A stretch of 64,000 bases of DNA from Thermotogota bacterium (GCA_029551145.1 JAKPGA010000022.1:62001-126000), one strand, 5' to 3'. Shown: positions 34,508 to 43,812, numbered from the stretch's first letter. Numbers and translations are program-made. Notes: generated by a model from the letters alone, not told the origin.

Positions 34508-36202
34508 TCACAGATAATCTCTGACGGTATGAATGAAAAGTTCGGGATTCTCAACAAAAGCCGTGTGGCCTACCCCACTGAGAACCTTCAACTCTGCGCG
34601 TAGAATTTCGGCGGTTTTTCTCATTTGCTTGCTCGTCAAGAGTGCATCGAGCTCTCCCCAAACAACAATCACAGGTACCTTTATTGAAGCTGCTTTCTCC
34701 GTGATATTAAACTTGCCAAGCTCAATTGCGTGTTGATACACGCTGGCTGGGTTCATCTTTAGAGCATCATCAACCAGATCTTCAACAAATCTCTTGTCAT
34801 TCACCGTCTTTAGCAAGCCGATAATGGACCTTTTCACGATAGATCTATTTGTCTTGTAAAGTTCAAGATACGGCATGTTTTCAACTGGTGTGACCAATCC
34901 GTCTGCAGGACATGGATCGACAAGAATGAGCGATCGTAAAGAGTCCGGATATTTCGCGGCAAGCAGCATTCCAACAGCACCACCAAGGGAATGCGCAACA
35001 ACTGCTGGTTTTATATGCATTTTGTTCATGAACTCATACACACAGTCAGCATAAAGCTCGAGTGAGCTATCAGTTCGTGAGGAATCACCAAAATTGGGCA
35101 AATCAACTGCAATTACTCTGTGATCGGTCAATTTCTCCATGAGCGGTTTGAACCACCGGTGAGAACCGAAGTTTCCATGGATACACAAAACAGCCGTCTC
35201 TTCATCGGAGTTACTCTCGATGTAATGTATCTTTCCAAAGGAAAGTTCCATGTAGTTACCTTCCTTTGATTTCTTCTTTCTCTTGAGCCAGACCAATGGG
35301 AGTTCTCCGAATTTGAGCCAAAGGTTGTACAGATGATAACTAATACCTCTTGGCATGAACAGAACGGTTATCACAAGTATTGATCCAAAGATTATGGAAA
35401 GAGAGAAATTGCTTCTGCTGAAAAAGAATGGTAAGATCGTGTAAATTGCTGCACCGAAAATAGGTCCGAAGGATATACCCATGCCCCCTATCACAACAAT
35501 TGCTAACAACTCTAAAGACTTTGATAGACCAAAATTGCTCGGGGCGATATAACCAATTGTATGTGCGTACAAAGCACCGGCAAGTCCAGCATAAGCGGAC
35601 CCAATTACAAACGCAAGAACTTTGAAGTAAGTTAAGTTCACCCCAAAGGTTCTGGCAACAAGAGGATTTTCACGGACCGCCTTAAGTGCCCTGCCAGTCT
35701 TATGAGATGTCACAACGTGAAAGATGTACATGCACAACAGAAGAACCAAGAGAATTATGTAGTAACTCTGAATCTCGTTTCCAAGTCTTGGAATATTCCT
35801 GATTCCTATGTGTCCTCCCGTAAGATCTTTCCATGCGCCAATAATCTGTTCAACCGCCACACCAAAACCCATTGTTGTTATTGCGAGGTAGAACCCAGTA
35901 AGTCTCAAAGAAGGAAAACCCAATGTTAGTCCAAAGATTGCCCCAACCAATGTCCCTGCGACAATACCAAAAGGCACTGGCAGAGAGAATCTTTGAACAA
36001 GTATTGTTGAGGTATAAGCGCCGACGCTCATGAAGGCTGCGTGACCTATTGAGACTTGACCCGTGTAACCCATGATCAGATTCAATCCCATGGCAGATAA
36101 CGCATAAATCATCGTGAGATTTATGATTGTTATTATAAAAGTGCTCAAATTGAAAAGAAATGGCAGTGCAAGTAGAACGATGAAAACAAATATCCAGCGC
36201 AT
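34508..36202 (-). CDS. LivM-type ABC permease fused to an alpha/beta hydrolase
   Basis: One uninterrupted 564-residue frame. Residues 1-~310 are a LivM permease with the usual Gly-rich helices (MGLNLIMGYTGQVSIGHAAF) and the HAAT-family loop LKAVRENPLVARTFGVN. A basic linker (WLKRKKKSKEGNY) leads to a complete hydrolase domain: HGNFGSHRWF, nucleophile HSLGGAVG, Asp in WGELDALL and His in GVGHTAF. An internal ATG at about 35250 has GGAAGGTAACTAC upstream, so the hydrolase may also be made on its own. The hydrolase would be cytoplasmic, next to the substrate exit. ATG 36202 is chosen (GGAG 9 nt upstream). Confidence 0.85.
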   Translation of the reverse strand: MRWIFVFIVLLALPFLFNLSTFIITIINLTMIYALSAMGLNLIMGYTGQVSIGHAAFMSVGAYTSTILVQRFSLPVPFGIVAGTLVGAIFGLTLGFPSLRLTGFYLAITTMGFGVAVEQIIGAWKDLTGGHIGIRNIPRLGNEIQSYYIILLVLLLCMYIFHVVTSHKTGRALKAVRENPLVARTFGVNLTYFKVLAFVIGSAYAGLAGALYAHTIGYIAPSNFGLSKSLELLAIVVIGGMGISFGPIFGAAIYTILPFFFSRSNFSLSIIFGSILVITVLFMPRGISYHLYNLWLKFGELPLVWLKRKKKSKEGNYMELSFGKIHYIESNSDEETAVLCIHGNFGSHRWFKPLMEKLTDHRVIAVDLPNFGDSSRTDSSLELYADCVYEFMNKMHIKPAVVAHSLGGAVGMLLAAKYPDSLRSLILVDPCPADGLVTPVENMPYLELYKTNRSIVKRSIIGLLKTVNDKRFVEDLVDDALKMNPASVYQHAIELGKFNITEKAASIKVPVIVVWGELDALLTSKQMRKTAEILRAELKVLSGVGHTAFVENPELFIHTVRDYL

Positions 36203-36204
36203 CT

Positions 36205-37083
36205 TCACACTCTCCTGATCTCACGGCTGCCGAAAAACCCCTGAGGTCTTATCAGCAGTATCGTGATGATCACAACCAAGGAAAAAGTCGTTTTTAACTC
36301 ATTACTTATATAGCCACCTACGAGGTTTTCAATCACACCAAGTGCCAGTCCACCTATGACTGCACCGATTAGACTGTCGAATCCTCCCAAGACTGCCGCC
36401 GTGAAACCCTGAAGCTGATAGAACACCATCATCGTTGGTGATATGTAAGTCTTTGGAGCGCCAAGCAACGCAACGGTCGTACCCATCATCGTTCCTACAA
36501 CCCAAGACCAGCTGAACACCTTCCCTGGGTTTATACCCATCAACTGGGAGATCTTTTCATTCTCCGAAACAGCCTTGACTGCCAACCCTGCTTTTGTATA
36601 TCTCATGACAATTGCCGTGGCGAATACGACAAAAGCGAGGAGCGCGAAAAGGAGGATATCTTGCTTACGAAAGACCACTATCCCAAAAGCACCCTTGAAG
36701 ATGTACGGCTTACCACCCACCAACTCGGGAAATGCTTTGTATTGAGTCCCCCAAATCTGCGTACTCAGACCTTCCAAGATCATCAATAATCCGAGTGTCA
36801 CTATGAGCATCGAACTGTGTGACAGGTGTCTAATGGGGCGCAGTGTGTATTTCTCGACTGCGAAACCAAAAAGTGCAGATAGAGGCAGAACAACCAGAAG
36901 AGCGACAACTGGTCCTGTCCCTATTTCCACAAATGTGTAGGCGACATAAGCCATGAACATAGCCATATTGCCAAATGCAAAGTTCATGACCCCTGTTACT
37001 TTGAATATCATGACTATCCCAACCGCCACCAAGGAATAAAAGGCGCCGGTTGAGAGACCAAGAATCAGTCTGTTGAGAAACAT
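36205..37083 (-). CDS. LivH-type ABC transporter permease (system 2)
   Basis: A 292-residue branched-chain-amino-acid-type (HAAT) permease with about eight helices. It starts FLNRLILGLSTGAFYSLVAVG and carries MNFAFGNMAMFMAYVAY and the coupling loop LAVKAVSENEKISQLMGINPGKV. It pairs with the LivM-hydrolase fusion to form the membrane channel of the second Liv-type system. GGGAGGTTAAAT precedes the ATG, 2 nt after livF. Confidence 0.9.
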   Translation of the reverse strand: MFLNRLILGLSTGAFYSLVAVGIVMIFKVTGVMNFAFGNMAMFMAYVAYTFVEIGTGPVVALLVVLPLSALFGFAVEKYTLRPIRHLSHSSMLIVTLGLLMILEGLSTQIWGTQYKAFPELVGGKPYIFKGAFGIVVFRKQDILLFALLAFVVFATAIVMRYTKAGLAVKAVSENEKISQLMGINPGKVFSWSWVVGTMMGTTVALLGAPKTYISPTMMVFYQLQGFTAAVLGGFDSLIGAVIGGLALGVIENLVGGYISNELKTTFSLVVIITILLIRPQGFFGSREIRRV

Positions 37084-37085
37084 AT

Positions 37086-37784
37086 TTAACCTCCCAAGTA
37101 TCCCTCGATTATCTTTCGATCTTTGAGCAACTCCTCTGCAACTGACTGAATCACAATCCTGCCCGTCTGCAATACATAAGCATAATGAGCAACTTTGAGA
37201 GCTGAATAGGCATTTTGTTCCACAAGCAGGATAGTTACACCGGTGCGGTTTATCATCTGAATAGCCTTCATCATCTCCCTCACCAAATTCGGTGCAAGAC
37301 CCATGGATGGTTCATCGAGCATCAGGAATCTTGGTTTCGCCATCAGGGCCCGCGCAATTGCTAACATCTGCCTCTCCCCACCAGAGAGGGTACCTGAAAG
37401 TTGCTTGAGCCTTTCTTTCAACCTCGGGAATATCGAAAAGATATCTTCCAAGTCCTTTTTTATGTCACCTTTTCTTGTATACGCACCCACCTTCAAATTC
37501 TCGAAAACAGTCATGTTCTGGAAAATCAGTTTGCTATCTGGACACAGAACAAGACCACGTCTTACGATTTCATAAGCAGGAATAAGATCTATTCTTTCTT
37601 CGTTGAAAAGTATTTGGCCAGAGGAGATCCTGTTCAACCCGGCTATCGCCATGAGTACAGATGTTTTACCTGAGCCATTAGCACCAAGCAAAGCGGTGAT
37701 ACTGCCTTCTTTTACCAATAACGACAGATCCCTGACAGCAACGACAGGACCGTATTTAACCGTCACGTTTTTCAGTTCAAGCAC
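37086..37784 (-). CDS. LivF-type ABC transporter ATP-binding protein (system 2)
   Basis: A 232-residue ATPase: Walker A LGANGSGKTS, Q-loop region LCPDSKLIF, signature LSGGERQML, Walker B FLMLDEPSMGLAP and His switch region LLVEQN. LivF type (shorter, VEQNA motif). The GTG start has GGAG 9 nt upstream and overlaps livG by 8 nt. It energises the second Liv-type importer together with LivG. Confidence 0.93.
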   Translation of the reverse strand: MLELKNVTVKYGPVVAVRDLSLLVKEGSITALLGANGSGKTSVLMAIAGLNRISSGQILFNEERIDLIPAYEIVRRGLVLCPDSKLIFQNMTVFENLKVGAYTRKGDIKKDLEDIFSIFPRLKERLKQLSGTLSGGERQMLAIARALMAKPRFLMLDEPSMGLAPNLVREMMKAIQMINRTGVTILLVEQNAYSALKVAHYAYVLQTGRIVIQSVAEELLKDRKIIEGYLGG

Positions 37785-38544
37785 TTTCGCTCTCTCCTAA
37801 GTAAGCCTTTATGACCATGGGGTCTCTTCTGACATCCTCTGGCTTGCCCTCACTGATTTTTTTGCCAAAGTCCATAACCGTTACCGTATCCGATATGTTC
37901 ATAACCACATTCATATCATGCTCAACCAGCAACACCGTAACCTTCATTTCGTTCTTTAGGTGAAGGATTATCTCCTTCATCTGTTCTGTTTCAACGTCCG
38001 TCAAACCTGCAGCGGGTTCATCCAACAGCAATAACTTTGGATTACTCATCAATGCTCTGCCCATCTCAACCAACTTCTGCGCCATGAACGGTATTGAACC
38101 AGCATAGCTCAGAAGTCTGCTCTTCAAACCAAGAAAATCGGCAACAAAAACGGCTCTGGTGTACATTTCCCAGGTAAACTTCCTTCTTTTGCTTGGCGAG
38201 AATTCATCGAACAGATTCAGTTTCAATTTACTGTGGTAACCCAAATACAGATTCTCAAGGACTGTGAGATATTTGAAAACCGAGACACTTTGGAAGGTCC
38301 TGCAGATGCCAGCTTCCACGATCTTGTGTGGTTGCTCTCTTGTCAGGTTCTTGTTGCCAAGGAGAATTCTGCCGGAATGAGGTCTCACCACACCGGTTAT
38401 GGCGTTGAAGACCGTTGTTTTTCCTGCACCATTTGGTCCTATCAGAGAGTGTATAACACCATCCTCTACGTTCATTGAAAAATCATTCACGGCTATAAGC
38501 CCACCGAATCTCACAGTTAGGTTCTCAATTTGTAATAGAGGCAG
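37777..38544 (-). CDS. LivG-type ABC transporter ATP-binding protein (system 2)
   Basis: A ~255-residue ATPase with Walker A IGPNGAGKTT, Walker B LLLLDEPAAGLTD and the LivG ending VLLVEHDMNVVMNISDTVTVMDFG. The signature region is degenerate (FMAQKLVEMGRAL), as often in LivG. I prefer a CTG start at 38544: GGAGG lies exactly 8 nt upstream and the product then begins PLLQIENLTVRFGGL like other LivG proteins. ATG 38580 lies inside the palindrome and ATG 38559 overlaps the ribosome site. Confidence 0.9.
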   Translation of the reverse strand: MPLLQIENLTVRFGGLIAVNDFSMNVEDGVIHSLIGPNGAGKTTVFNAITGVVRPHSGRILLGNKNLTREQPHKIVEAGICRTFQSVSVFKYLTVLENLYLGYHSKLKLNLFDEFSPSKRRKFTWEMYTRAVFVADFLGLKSRLLSYAGSIPFMAQKLVEMGRALMSNPKLLLLDEPAAGLTDVETEQMKEIILHLKNEMKVTVLLVEHDMNVVMNISDTVTVMDFGKKISEGKPEDVRRDPMVIKAYLGESESA

Positions 38545-38564
38545 AGCTGACACCTCCATACGAT

Positions 38565-38596
38565 ATGAAGGAAGGGGCATATGCCCCTTCCTTCAT
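38565..38596 (-). terminator. 32-bp perfect palindrome between binding-protein gene and livG
   Basis: Two 16-nt arms, 38565-38580 and 38581-38596, are exact complements (ATGAAGGAAGGGGCAT and its inverse), forming a stem that starts at the stop codon of the binding protein. No T tract follows on the minus strand. It most likely stabilises the upstream mRNA or partly attenuates transcription. Confidence 0.7.
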
Positions 38597-39759
38597 TAAT
38601 TTTGCAGAGTCATTAGATCAGTGACAGCAACAAAGACACCATTCTCAATCTTCATGAAGTACATACTGGACTTGCCCCTTCTGAGGCCTGGACCCCAAGT
38701 TATGTCCTTTGTGAGGATTCCATCCCAGTTCTTGATGGTTTCAAGTGCTTGGACAAGTCCATCGCGTGTCAAATCGTCTCCGGCCCTCAGCAATCCTTGT
38801 ACGAAAACTTCAGCAGCAATGAATCCGGCGACCGCATAAGAAGACATCGGTTGGTTCGGATAACTTTCCTGAAAGATCGCCACAGCTCTCTGGTAATCTC
38901 TTAAGAACTCTGGTCTGTCTGGGGTTGCGAGTGGCACCCAACCTGTTATGTAAACACCATCAACTTGCTTACCACCAAGGGCAATGAAGCTGGGATCCGC
39001 ATTGGAATAGGTTGTTACCACAGGAGCGGCAACGCCATAATCTCTCAGTGTCTTGATCCAGCGAATTGTATCGGTGATGAAACCATAGATTACAATTGAA
39101 TCCACATTGGCACTCAGTACATTGATCGCCAAAGCACTGTAGTCCGTCTCAAGTGGATTGTAACCAACTTCAAGCACGGGTTTCATTTTATATTTCTCCA
39201 ACATCGATTTGACCGCAGCTCTGCCTTCCTCACCAACATCATTCGACATGTAGATAATTCCAATTCTCTTCTTACCCATGTTCTCAACAAGAAACTTTGC
39301 GATCAGCTGGCCTTCGAAGGTGTAATCTGGTTGAACGGCAAATATGTATTTTTTCGGTGGACTGACCAAGAGACTTGTACCAGCACCCTGATAAACAAAA
39401 GGTACGCGGTTTTGTTCAAGATAATCCATAACCGCCAGACAACCATACGATCCAAGACCACCAACAATCGCGAAGACCTTATCTGACTCAACAAGCCTTT
39501 TAACTTCAACAACAGTCTTCGAAGGATTCAACTGGTCATCAGCAATGATCAGCTCGATCTTTCTTCCATAGACTCCTCCATTCTTGTTGACCCAGTTGAA
39601 GTATGCGTTCATTCCCTTTGACATTTCCTGACCTATAACCGCATAAGGTCCTGATAGAGCTTGAAATGTTCCTATGACTATTTTGTCTTTGTACACACCT
39701 ACCTCTGCGACTGCCAGAATTGTTAACAAAATCCCCAAAACAACAAGCATTTTTTTCAC
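38596..39759 (-). CDS. Liv-type ABC transporter substrate-binding protein (system 2)
   Basis: A 387-residue periplasmic-binding protein of the LivJ/LivK type I fold with signal peptide MKKMLVVLGILLTILAVAE. The mature protein opens with KIVIGTFQALSGPYAVIGQE, and has NGGVYGRKIELIIADDQLNPSK and VFAIVGGLGSYGC, hallmarks of the family. GTG start behind GGGGGTATTTTT. Ligand unknown; relatives bind amino acids, amides, aromatic or aliphatic acids. It lies 14 nt after fabG. Confidence 0.9.
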   Translation of the reverse strand: MKKMLVVLGILLTILAVAEVGVYKDKIVIGTFQALSGPYAVIGQEMSKGMNAYFNWVNKNGGVYGRKIELIIADDQLNPSKTVVEVKRLVESDKVFAIVGGLGSYGCLAVMDYLEQNRVPFVYQGAGTSLLVSPPKKYIFAVQPDYTFEGQLIAKFLVENMGKKRIGIIYMSNDVGEEGRAAVKSMLEKYKMKPVLEVGYNPLETDYSALAINVLSANVDSIVIYGFITDTIRWIKTLRDYGVAAPVVTTYSNADPSFIALGGKQVDGVYITGWVPLATPDRPEFLRDYQRAVAIFQESYPNQPMSSYAVAGFIAAEVFVQGLLRAGDDLTRDGLVQALETIKNWDGILTKDITWGPGLRRGKSSMYFMKIENGVFVAVTDLMTLQN

Positions 39760-39773
39760 AAAAATACCCCCTT

Positions 39774-40520
39774 TCAGAGTTGTAGACCCCCATCAACACC
39801 AATTACCTGCCCTGTGACAAAAGAAGATTCGTCGCTTGCAAGGAAAAGATAGACGTTAGCTACTTCTTCGGGCTCACCCATTCTGGCCAACGCAGTACGA
39901 GTTGTAACTGCCTCGATAATCTTTTCAGGCACCTTGTCAGTCATTGGTGTCTTGATAAAACCTGGTGCTACCGCATTAACCCTTATTTGAGCTCCTTTAC
40001 GTGCAAGTTCCTTTGCCCAAGTCTTTGTCATAGCTATCACACCACCTTTGGTGGCAGCGTAATTCGTTTGGCCAACATTTCCGTAAATACCTACAATCGA
40101 CGATGTGTTGATGATAGAACCTCTTTGAGCTTTCATCATATGAGGAGCAACGACCTGTGTCATGTTGAAAACACCTTTGAGATTCACATTGATCACAGTG
40201 TCCCAGTCTTCTTCAGTCATTTTCACCAAAAGAGCATCTCTTGTTATCCCAGCGTTGTTCACAAGAACATCGATTTTACCGTACTTGGCAACAATTTCCT
40301 CGACAACTTTGATGACTTCTTCTCTCTTGGTAACGTTCAGCAGGTACGAATCGATTTTTCCCGGAAGGCCTGAGGCATCCTGTGTCAATCTATCGAGCTG
40401 CTCTTTTGCAAGATCGCATGCACAGACTATGGCACCTTCTTTTGCAAAGAGCAAAGACGCTGCTCTACCGATTCCACTGGCCGCTCCGGTGATAATACAA
40501 ACCTTTCCTTCAAGTCTCAT
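39774..40520 (-). CDS. FabG-like short-chain dehydrogenase/reductase
   Basis: A 248-residue classical SDR close to 3-oxoacyl-ACP reductase: cofactor motif TGAASGIGRA, NNAGITRD, catalytic Ser in INTSSIVGIYG, YAATK (Tyr and Lys) and C-terminal SSFVTGQVIGVDGG. It probably reduces a 3-oxoacyl thioester (or oxidises a 3-hydroxyacyl thioester) with NADP(H). Its place between two Liv importers and near ketoacyl-synthase-like, CoA-transferase and MaoC genes suggests a CoA-linked role in this cluster, not general fatty acid synthesis. Confidence 0.88.
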   Translation of the reverse strand: MRLEGKVCIITGAASGIGRAASLLFAKEGAIVCACDLAKEQLDRLTQDASGLPGKIDSYLLNVTKREEVIKVVEEIVAKYGKIDVLVNNAGITRDALLVKMTEEDWDTVINVNLKGVFNMTQVVAPHMMKAQRGSIINTSSIVGIYGNVGQTNYAATKGGVIAMTKTWAKELARKGAQIRVNAVAPGFIKTPMTDKVPEKIIEAVTTRTALARMGEPEEVANVYLFLASDESSFVTGQVIGVDGGLQL

Positions 40521-40534
40521 AAACCCACTCCTTT

Positions 40535-41239
40535 CTACACTCCAAGATATGCCCTCTTTATGTGTTCTTCTTGAGCAAGTTTCTCTGACTTGTCTTCAAT
40601 GACTATTCTACCGTTTTCAATCACATAGCCTCTATCGATTACCTTCAAACCTTGCTTGACATTCTGTTCTGTTAGAAGTATTGATACTCCCTCCATTCGT
40701 ATTTGCTTGAGTTTTGCAAACATCTCTGTAACTATCGATGGCTGTAAACCAACTGATGGTTCATCGAGTATCAAGAGTTTTGGGCAAGCCATCAAAGCCC
40801 TACCTACTGCGAGCATCCTCTGTTCTCCTCCACTCATCGTACCTGCTTTCTGGGACAACCTTTCCTTCAGCACGGGGAAGATTGTGAAGACAAAATTCAT
40901 GCGATCAACAAGCTGATTCCTCGCGTGTGGGATGTAAGCAGCGCCAGATTTGAGATTTTCTTCAACTGTCATCAAAGGAAACAATTCTCTTTCTTGGGGC
41001 ACCAAAGCAATACCAAGGCGAACAACTTGATAGGTCTCCAGTCCTGTTATATCCCTTCCATCGAAATATATGTTACCACTTATAGGGCGAATCATTCCGA
41101 GTATGCAGTTAATCAAAGTGGTTTTGCCAGCCCCATTTGGTCCGAAAAGGCCAACAGCTTCTGAACCAACTGTGATCGAAAGATCCCATATTACCTGAAC
41201 CTTTCCATATGCTATGCTTAGGTTCTTGATCTCAAGCAT
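40535..41239 (-). CDS. LivF-type ABC transporter ATP-binding protein (system 1)
   Basis: A 234-residue ATPase with Walker A FGPNGAGKTT, Q-loop ALVPQERELF, signature MSGGEQRML, Walker B LLILDEPSVGLQP and TEQNVKQGL. The ATG at 41239 overlaps the LivG stop by one base; the TTG one codon earlier is less likely. Works with LivG of system 1. Confidence 0.92.
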   Translation of the reverse strand: MLEIKNLSIAYGKVQVIWDLSITVGSEAVGLFGPNGAGKTTLINCILGMIRPISGNIYFDGRDITGLETYQVVRLGIALVPQERELFPLMTVEENLKSGAAYIPHARNQLVDRMNFVFTIFPVLKERLSQKAGTMSGGEQRMLAVGRALMACPKLLILDEPSVGLQPSIVTEMFAKLKQIRMEGVSILLTEQNVKQGLKVIDRGYVIENGRIVIEDKSEKLAQEEHIKRAYLGV

Positions 41240-41955
41240 CAACCTTCCTCCCCCAAATAAGCAGCTATGACACGCCTGTTCTGCGAAACTTCCTGGTAAG
41301 GCCCCTGTGCGATTATCTCACCTCTATCCAGGACAATAACTCTGTCAGTCAATTCATTTATCACACTCATGACATGTTCTATGACACAGATCGTTACGCC
41401 TCTATCTCTGAGAGATCTGACTATGTTTATCATCTGCTTCATCTCCTCAAAGTTCAAACCAGCCATGATCTCGTCGAGAAACAGTATCTTCGGATCCGAG
41501 ACAATTGCCCTTGCTATTTCCAACTTCTTCAATTCAAAGACCGTCAACCTGTCCGGATAACGTTCTGCTCTATCGAATTCCAACAATTGGCACACCTGAT
41601 ATGCCCTTTCCTTTGCTTTGCCAAGTGATTCTCCTCTGGCAAAGAGTGCACCGACCATGATATTTTCGAGAGCCGTGAAGTCTTTGAGCGGTCTCACAGT
41701 TTGAAAGGTTCTGGAGATACCCATCCGTACTCTAAGATGTGCAGGTGATTTTGTTACATCCTTGCCTTCAAACACAATTCTTCCACCAGAAACTTGAAGC
41801 GTTCCCGCTACAAGGCTTGTGAGCGTCGTTTTTCCTGCTCCATTAGGACCGATGATGCCTAAAATCTCTTGCTCCGCCACTTCGAAAGTTACGTTATTGA
41901 CAGCCACTAACCCTCCAAAGTGTTTTGTTAAGTTCTCAAGCCTGAGTGTAGCCAT
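41239..41955 (-). CDS. LivG-type ABC transporter ATP-binding protein (system 1)
   Basis: A 238-residue ATPase: Walker A IGPNGAGKTT, Q-loop/arom motif ISRTFQTVRPLKDFTALEN, degenerate signature LTVFELKKLEIARAI, Walker B ILFLDEIMAGLN, and CVIEHVMSVI. The family start MATLRLENLTKHFGGLVAV supports ATG 41955; a GTG at 41973 overlapping the livM stop (GTGA) is an alternative. The Walker B DEI where most LivG have DEP is a small oddity. Confidence 0.9.
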   Translation of the reverse strand: MATLRLENLTKHFGGLVAVNNVTFEVAEQEILGIIGPNGAGKTTLTSLVAGTLQVSGGRIVFEGKDVTKSPAHLRVRMGISRTFQTVRPLKDFTALENIMVGALFARGESLGKAKERAYQVCQLLEFDRAERYPDRLTVFELKKLEIARAIVSDPKILFLDEIMAGLNFEEMKQMINIVRSLRDRGVTICVIEHVMSVINELTDRVIVLDRGEIIAQGPYQEVSQNRRVIAAYLGEEG

Positions 41956-41969
41956 CAGAGAACCCCCGA

Positions 41970-42878
41970 TCACTTCGATCTGATTTTTTCCATAATGGTC
42001 CCATAGACACCCTTGCGCAGAAAGATTACCGTTAGAACGATTATGATTCCATATATTATCAAATGACCATAAGGCATGAGTAATTTCAGGTATTCGGATG
42101 TGAAACCAAGTACCAAGGCTCCTACTATGGGACCAATTGTCGAATAGATCCCACCGACCAACGCCATAGCGATGGGCAGTAACAGGAAATTGGCAGAGAA
42201 AGTGCTATCTGGTTCGACGAAAGCATACTGCTGAGCATAGATCGCACCTGCTGCACCTTGTATGGCAGAAGTTATTACGAAGACAATCAGTAAGTACTTG
42301 AAAATGTTTATTCCGCTCGACTTTGCCACAAGCTCATCGTTTCTTATTGAACTTATTGCATACTTCACTCTGGTCCTTTCAAAGATCTCAGACAGAACGA
42401 TGACAACGATTGTAAAGGACAATATCAACCAATAAGTCTTCTTCGGGTCTCCATCAAATATCGCGTTGAACAATATCTTACCGGCAGCACCACCGGTTAA
42501 ATCTGACAGATTACGCGCAAGCACCGTGAAAACGCTCGTAAGAGCAAGCGTGGTAATGGCAAAATACATTTCTCTGAGTTTCAAAACTGCGATGCCAAGC
42601 CCAAATGACGTGAGTGCTGCAAAGACAGCGCCCACAAATATACTCATGACGGGATTTACATTGAAATCATCCACAGCTATTATTGCAGCATAAGCCCCAA
42701 GGCCGAAGAAACCTGCGGTACCAAAAGAAAGTTGGCCCGTTCTGAGCATCATATCCCAACTGAGTGCAAGACACATGAATATCATTATTGTGCTCACAAC
42801 GTGTATCAAATATATGTCAGCAATAAATGGCAGAATTATCGCAAGTGCCAGCACAGCTATGATAGATAAAGTCTTCAT
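41970..42878 (-). CDS. LivM-type ABC transporter permease (system 1)
   Basis: A 302-residue permease with Gly-rich helix LSWDMMLRTGQLSFGTAGFFGL and coupling region YAISSIRNDELVAKSSGIN typical of LivM. Unlike its counterpart in system 2 it has no hydrolase domain; it ends at the membrane with KGVYGTIMEKIRSK. The ATG follows GGGGGGCTGAAAG and overlaps LivH by 4 nt. Confidence 0.9.
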   Translation of the reverse strand: MKTLSIIAVLALAIILPFIADIYLIHVVSTIMIFMCLALSWDMMLRTGQLSFGTAGFFGLGAYAAIIAVDDFNVNPVMSIFVGAVFAALTSFGLGIAVLKLREMYFAITTLALTSVFTVLARNLSDLTGGAAGKILFNAIFDGDPKKTYWLILSFTIVVIVLSEIFERTRVKYAISSIRNDELVAKSSGINIFKYLLIVFVITSAIQGAAGAIYAQQYAFVEPDSTFSANFLLLPIAMALVGGIYSTIGPIVGALVLGFTSEYLKLLMPYGHLIIYGIIIVLTVIFLRKGVYGTIMEKIRSK

Positions 42879-43789
42879 CTTTCAGCCCCCCGATTTGCCC
42901 TGAACGCTATAACCAAGATCAATACACCGAAAAACACGAGATCGGACCAGCCACTATAACCAGGTATTGATTGCACTATGGCTTCTGCAATCCCAAGCGT
43001 GATTCCCGATAGAAGAATGCCTGGAAGATTTCCCAAGCCAGCCATTGCAGTGAGACAGAAAGATTTCATCGTGAATGGTCCTCCAAGATTGGGAAAGATT
43101 GAAACCCTTGGCATCATCAATGAAGCTGAGACAGCCATCATAGCAGTGGCCAAACTGAAGGTGATTGTGTAGACCAGTTTTACATTTATTCCCACTATGG
43201 CTGCCCCTCTTGGGTTCTGTCCCACGGCGAAAGCCGCCTGACCAAATCTTGTTTTTTTCAAAACAAGCATGATCACAAGTAAAACCGCGATACTCGCTGC
43301 AACGTACAGAAATTCATAGGCACCAATACTTATTCCAAAGAGGCTGATAGACTTCGTGGCATAAGTTACGTAAACATTCCTCGGTCGTGAAGTCCACAGT
43401 GAATTTATCAATTCAACGAGTGTGATCGATACGCCAAAGGTTATTAGAAGGAGGTTCAAATGGTGAGACTTTAGCACCTTCTCAATCGTTGATTTGTAAA
43501 CTGCAAGACCAATCACAAAAAGAATTGGGGCTATGAAGATCATCGAAAGTATCGGATCGAATTTGAATTGATTAAAGAGGATATAACCGATATAAAGCCC
43601 AAGAGTCAGAAAATCACCATGCGCAAGGTTCAGCAACCCAACTATCCCAAGAATCAAAGCGAGTGGTAGGGCAATGAGTGAGTAAAGGCTACCCCTCTGT
43701 AAGCCATAGAAAAAGGCATATGGCCGTACCAAAGCAACTACAACAAGCAACAATAGAAAAAATGTATAGAGGTTGAATATCCTTTTCAT
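42875..43789 (-). CDS. LivH-type ABC transporter permease (system 1)
   Basis: A ~304-residue LivH permease with LNLAHGDFLTLGLYIGY and a coupling region FGQAAFAVGQNPRGAAIVGIN. The ATG at 43789 is favoured by GGAG 9 nt upstream (GTG 43804 is in frame). It lies after the hairpin that follows the binding-protein gene and begins the permease part of system 1. Confidence 0.9.
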   Translation of the reverse strand: MKRIFNLYTFFLLLLVVVALVRPYAFFYGLQRGSLYSLIALPLALILGIVGLLNLAHGDFLTLGLYIGYILFNQFKFDPILSMIFIAPILFVIGLAVYKSTIEKVLKSHHLNLLLITFGVSITLVELINSLWTSRPRNVYVTYATKSISLFGISIGAYEFLYVAASIAVLLVIMLVLKKTRFGQAAFAVGQNPRGAAIVGINVKLVYTITFSLATAMMAVSASLMMPRVSIFPNLGGPFTMKSFCLTAMAGLGNLPGILLSGITLGIAEAIVQSIPGYSGWSDLVFFGVLILVIAFRANRGAER

Positions 43790-43812
43790 TGTCTCACTCT
43801 CCACTATAGAAA

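Noticed and set aside
32717-40520. OleABCD-type olefin (head-to-head hydrocarbon) cluster, because of KAS-like, hydrolase and SDR genes
   Set aside because: There is no OleC-type acyl-AMP ligase, and the KAS-like proteins lack the full Cys-His-Asn triad known for OleA.
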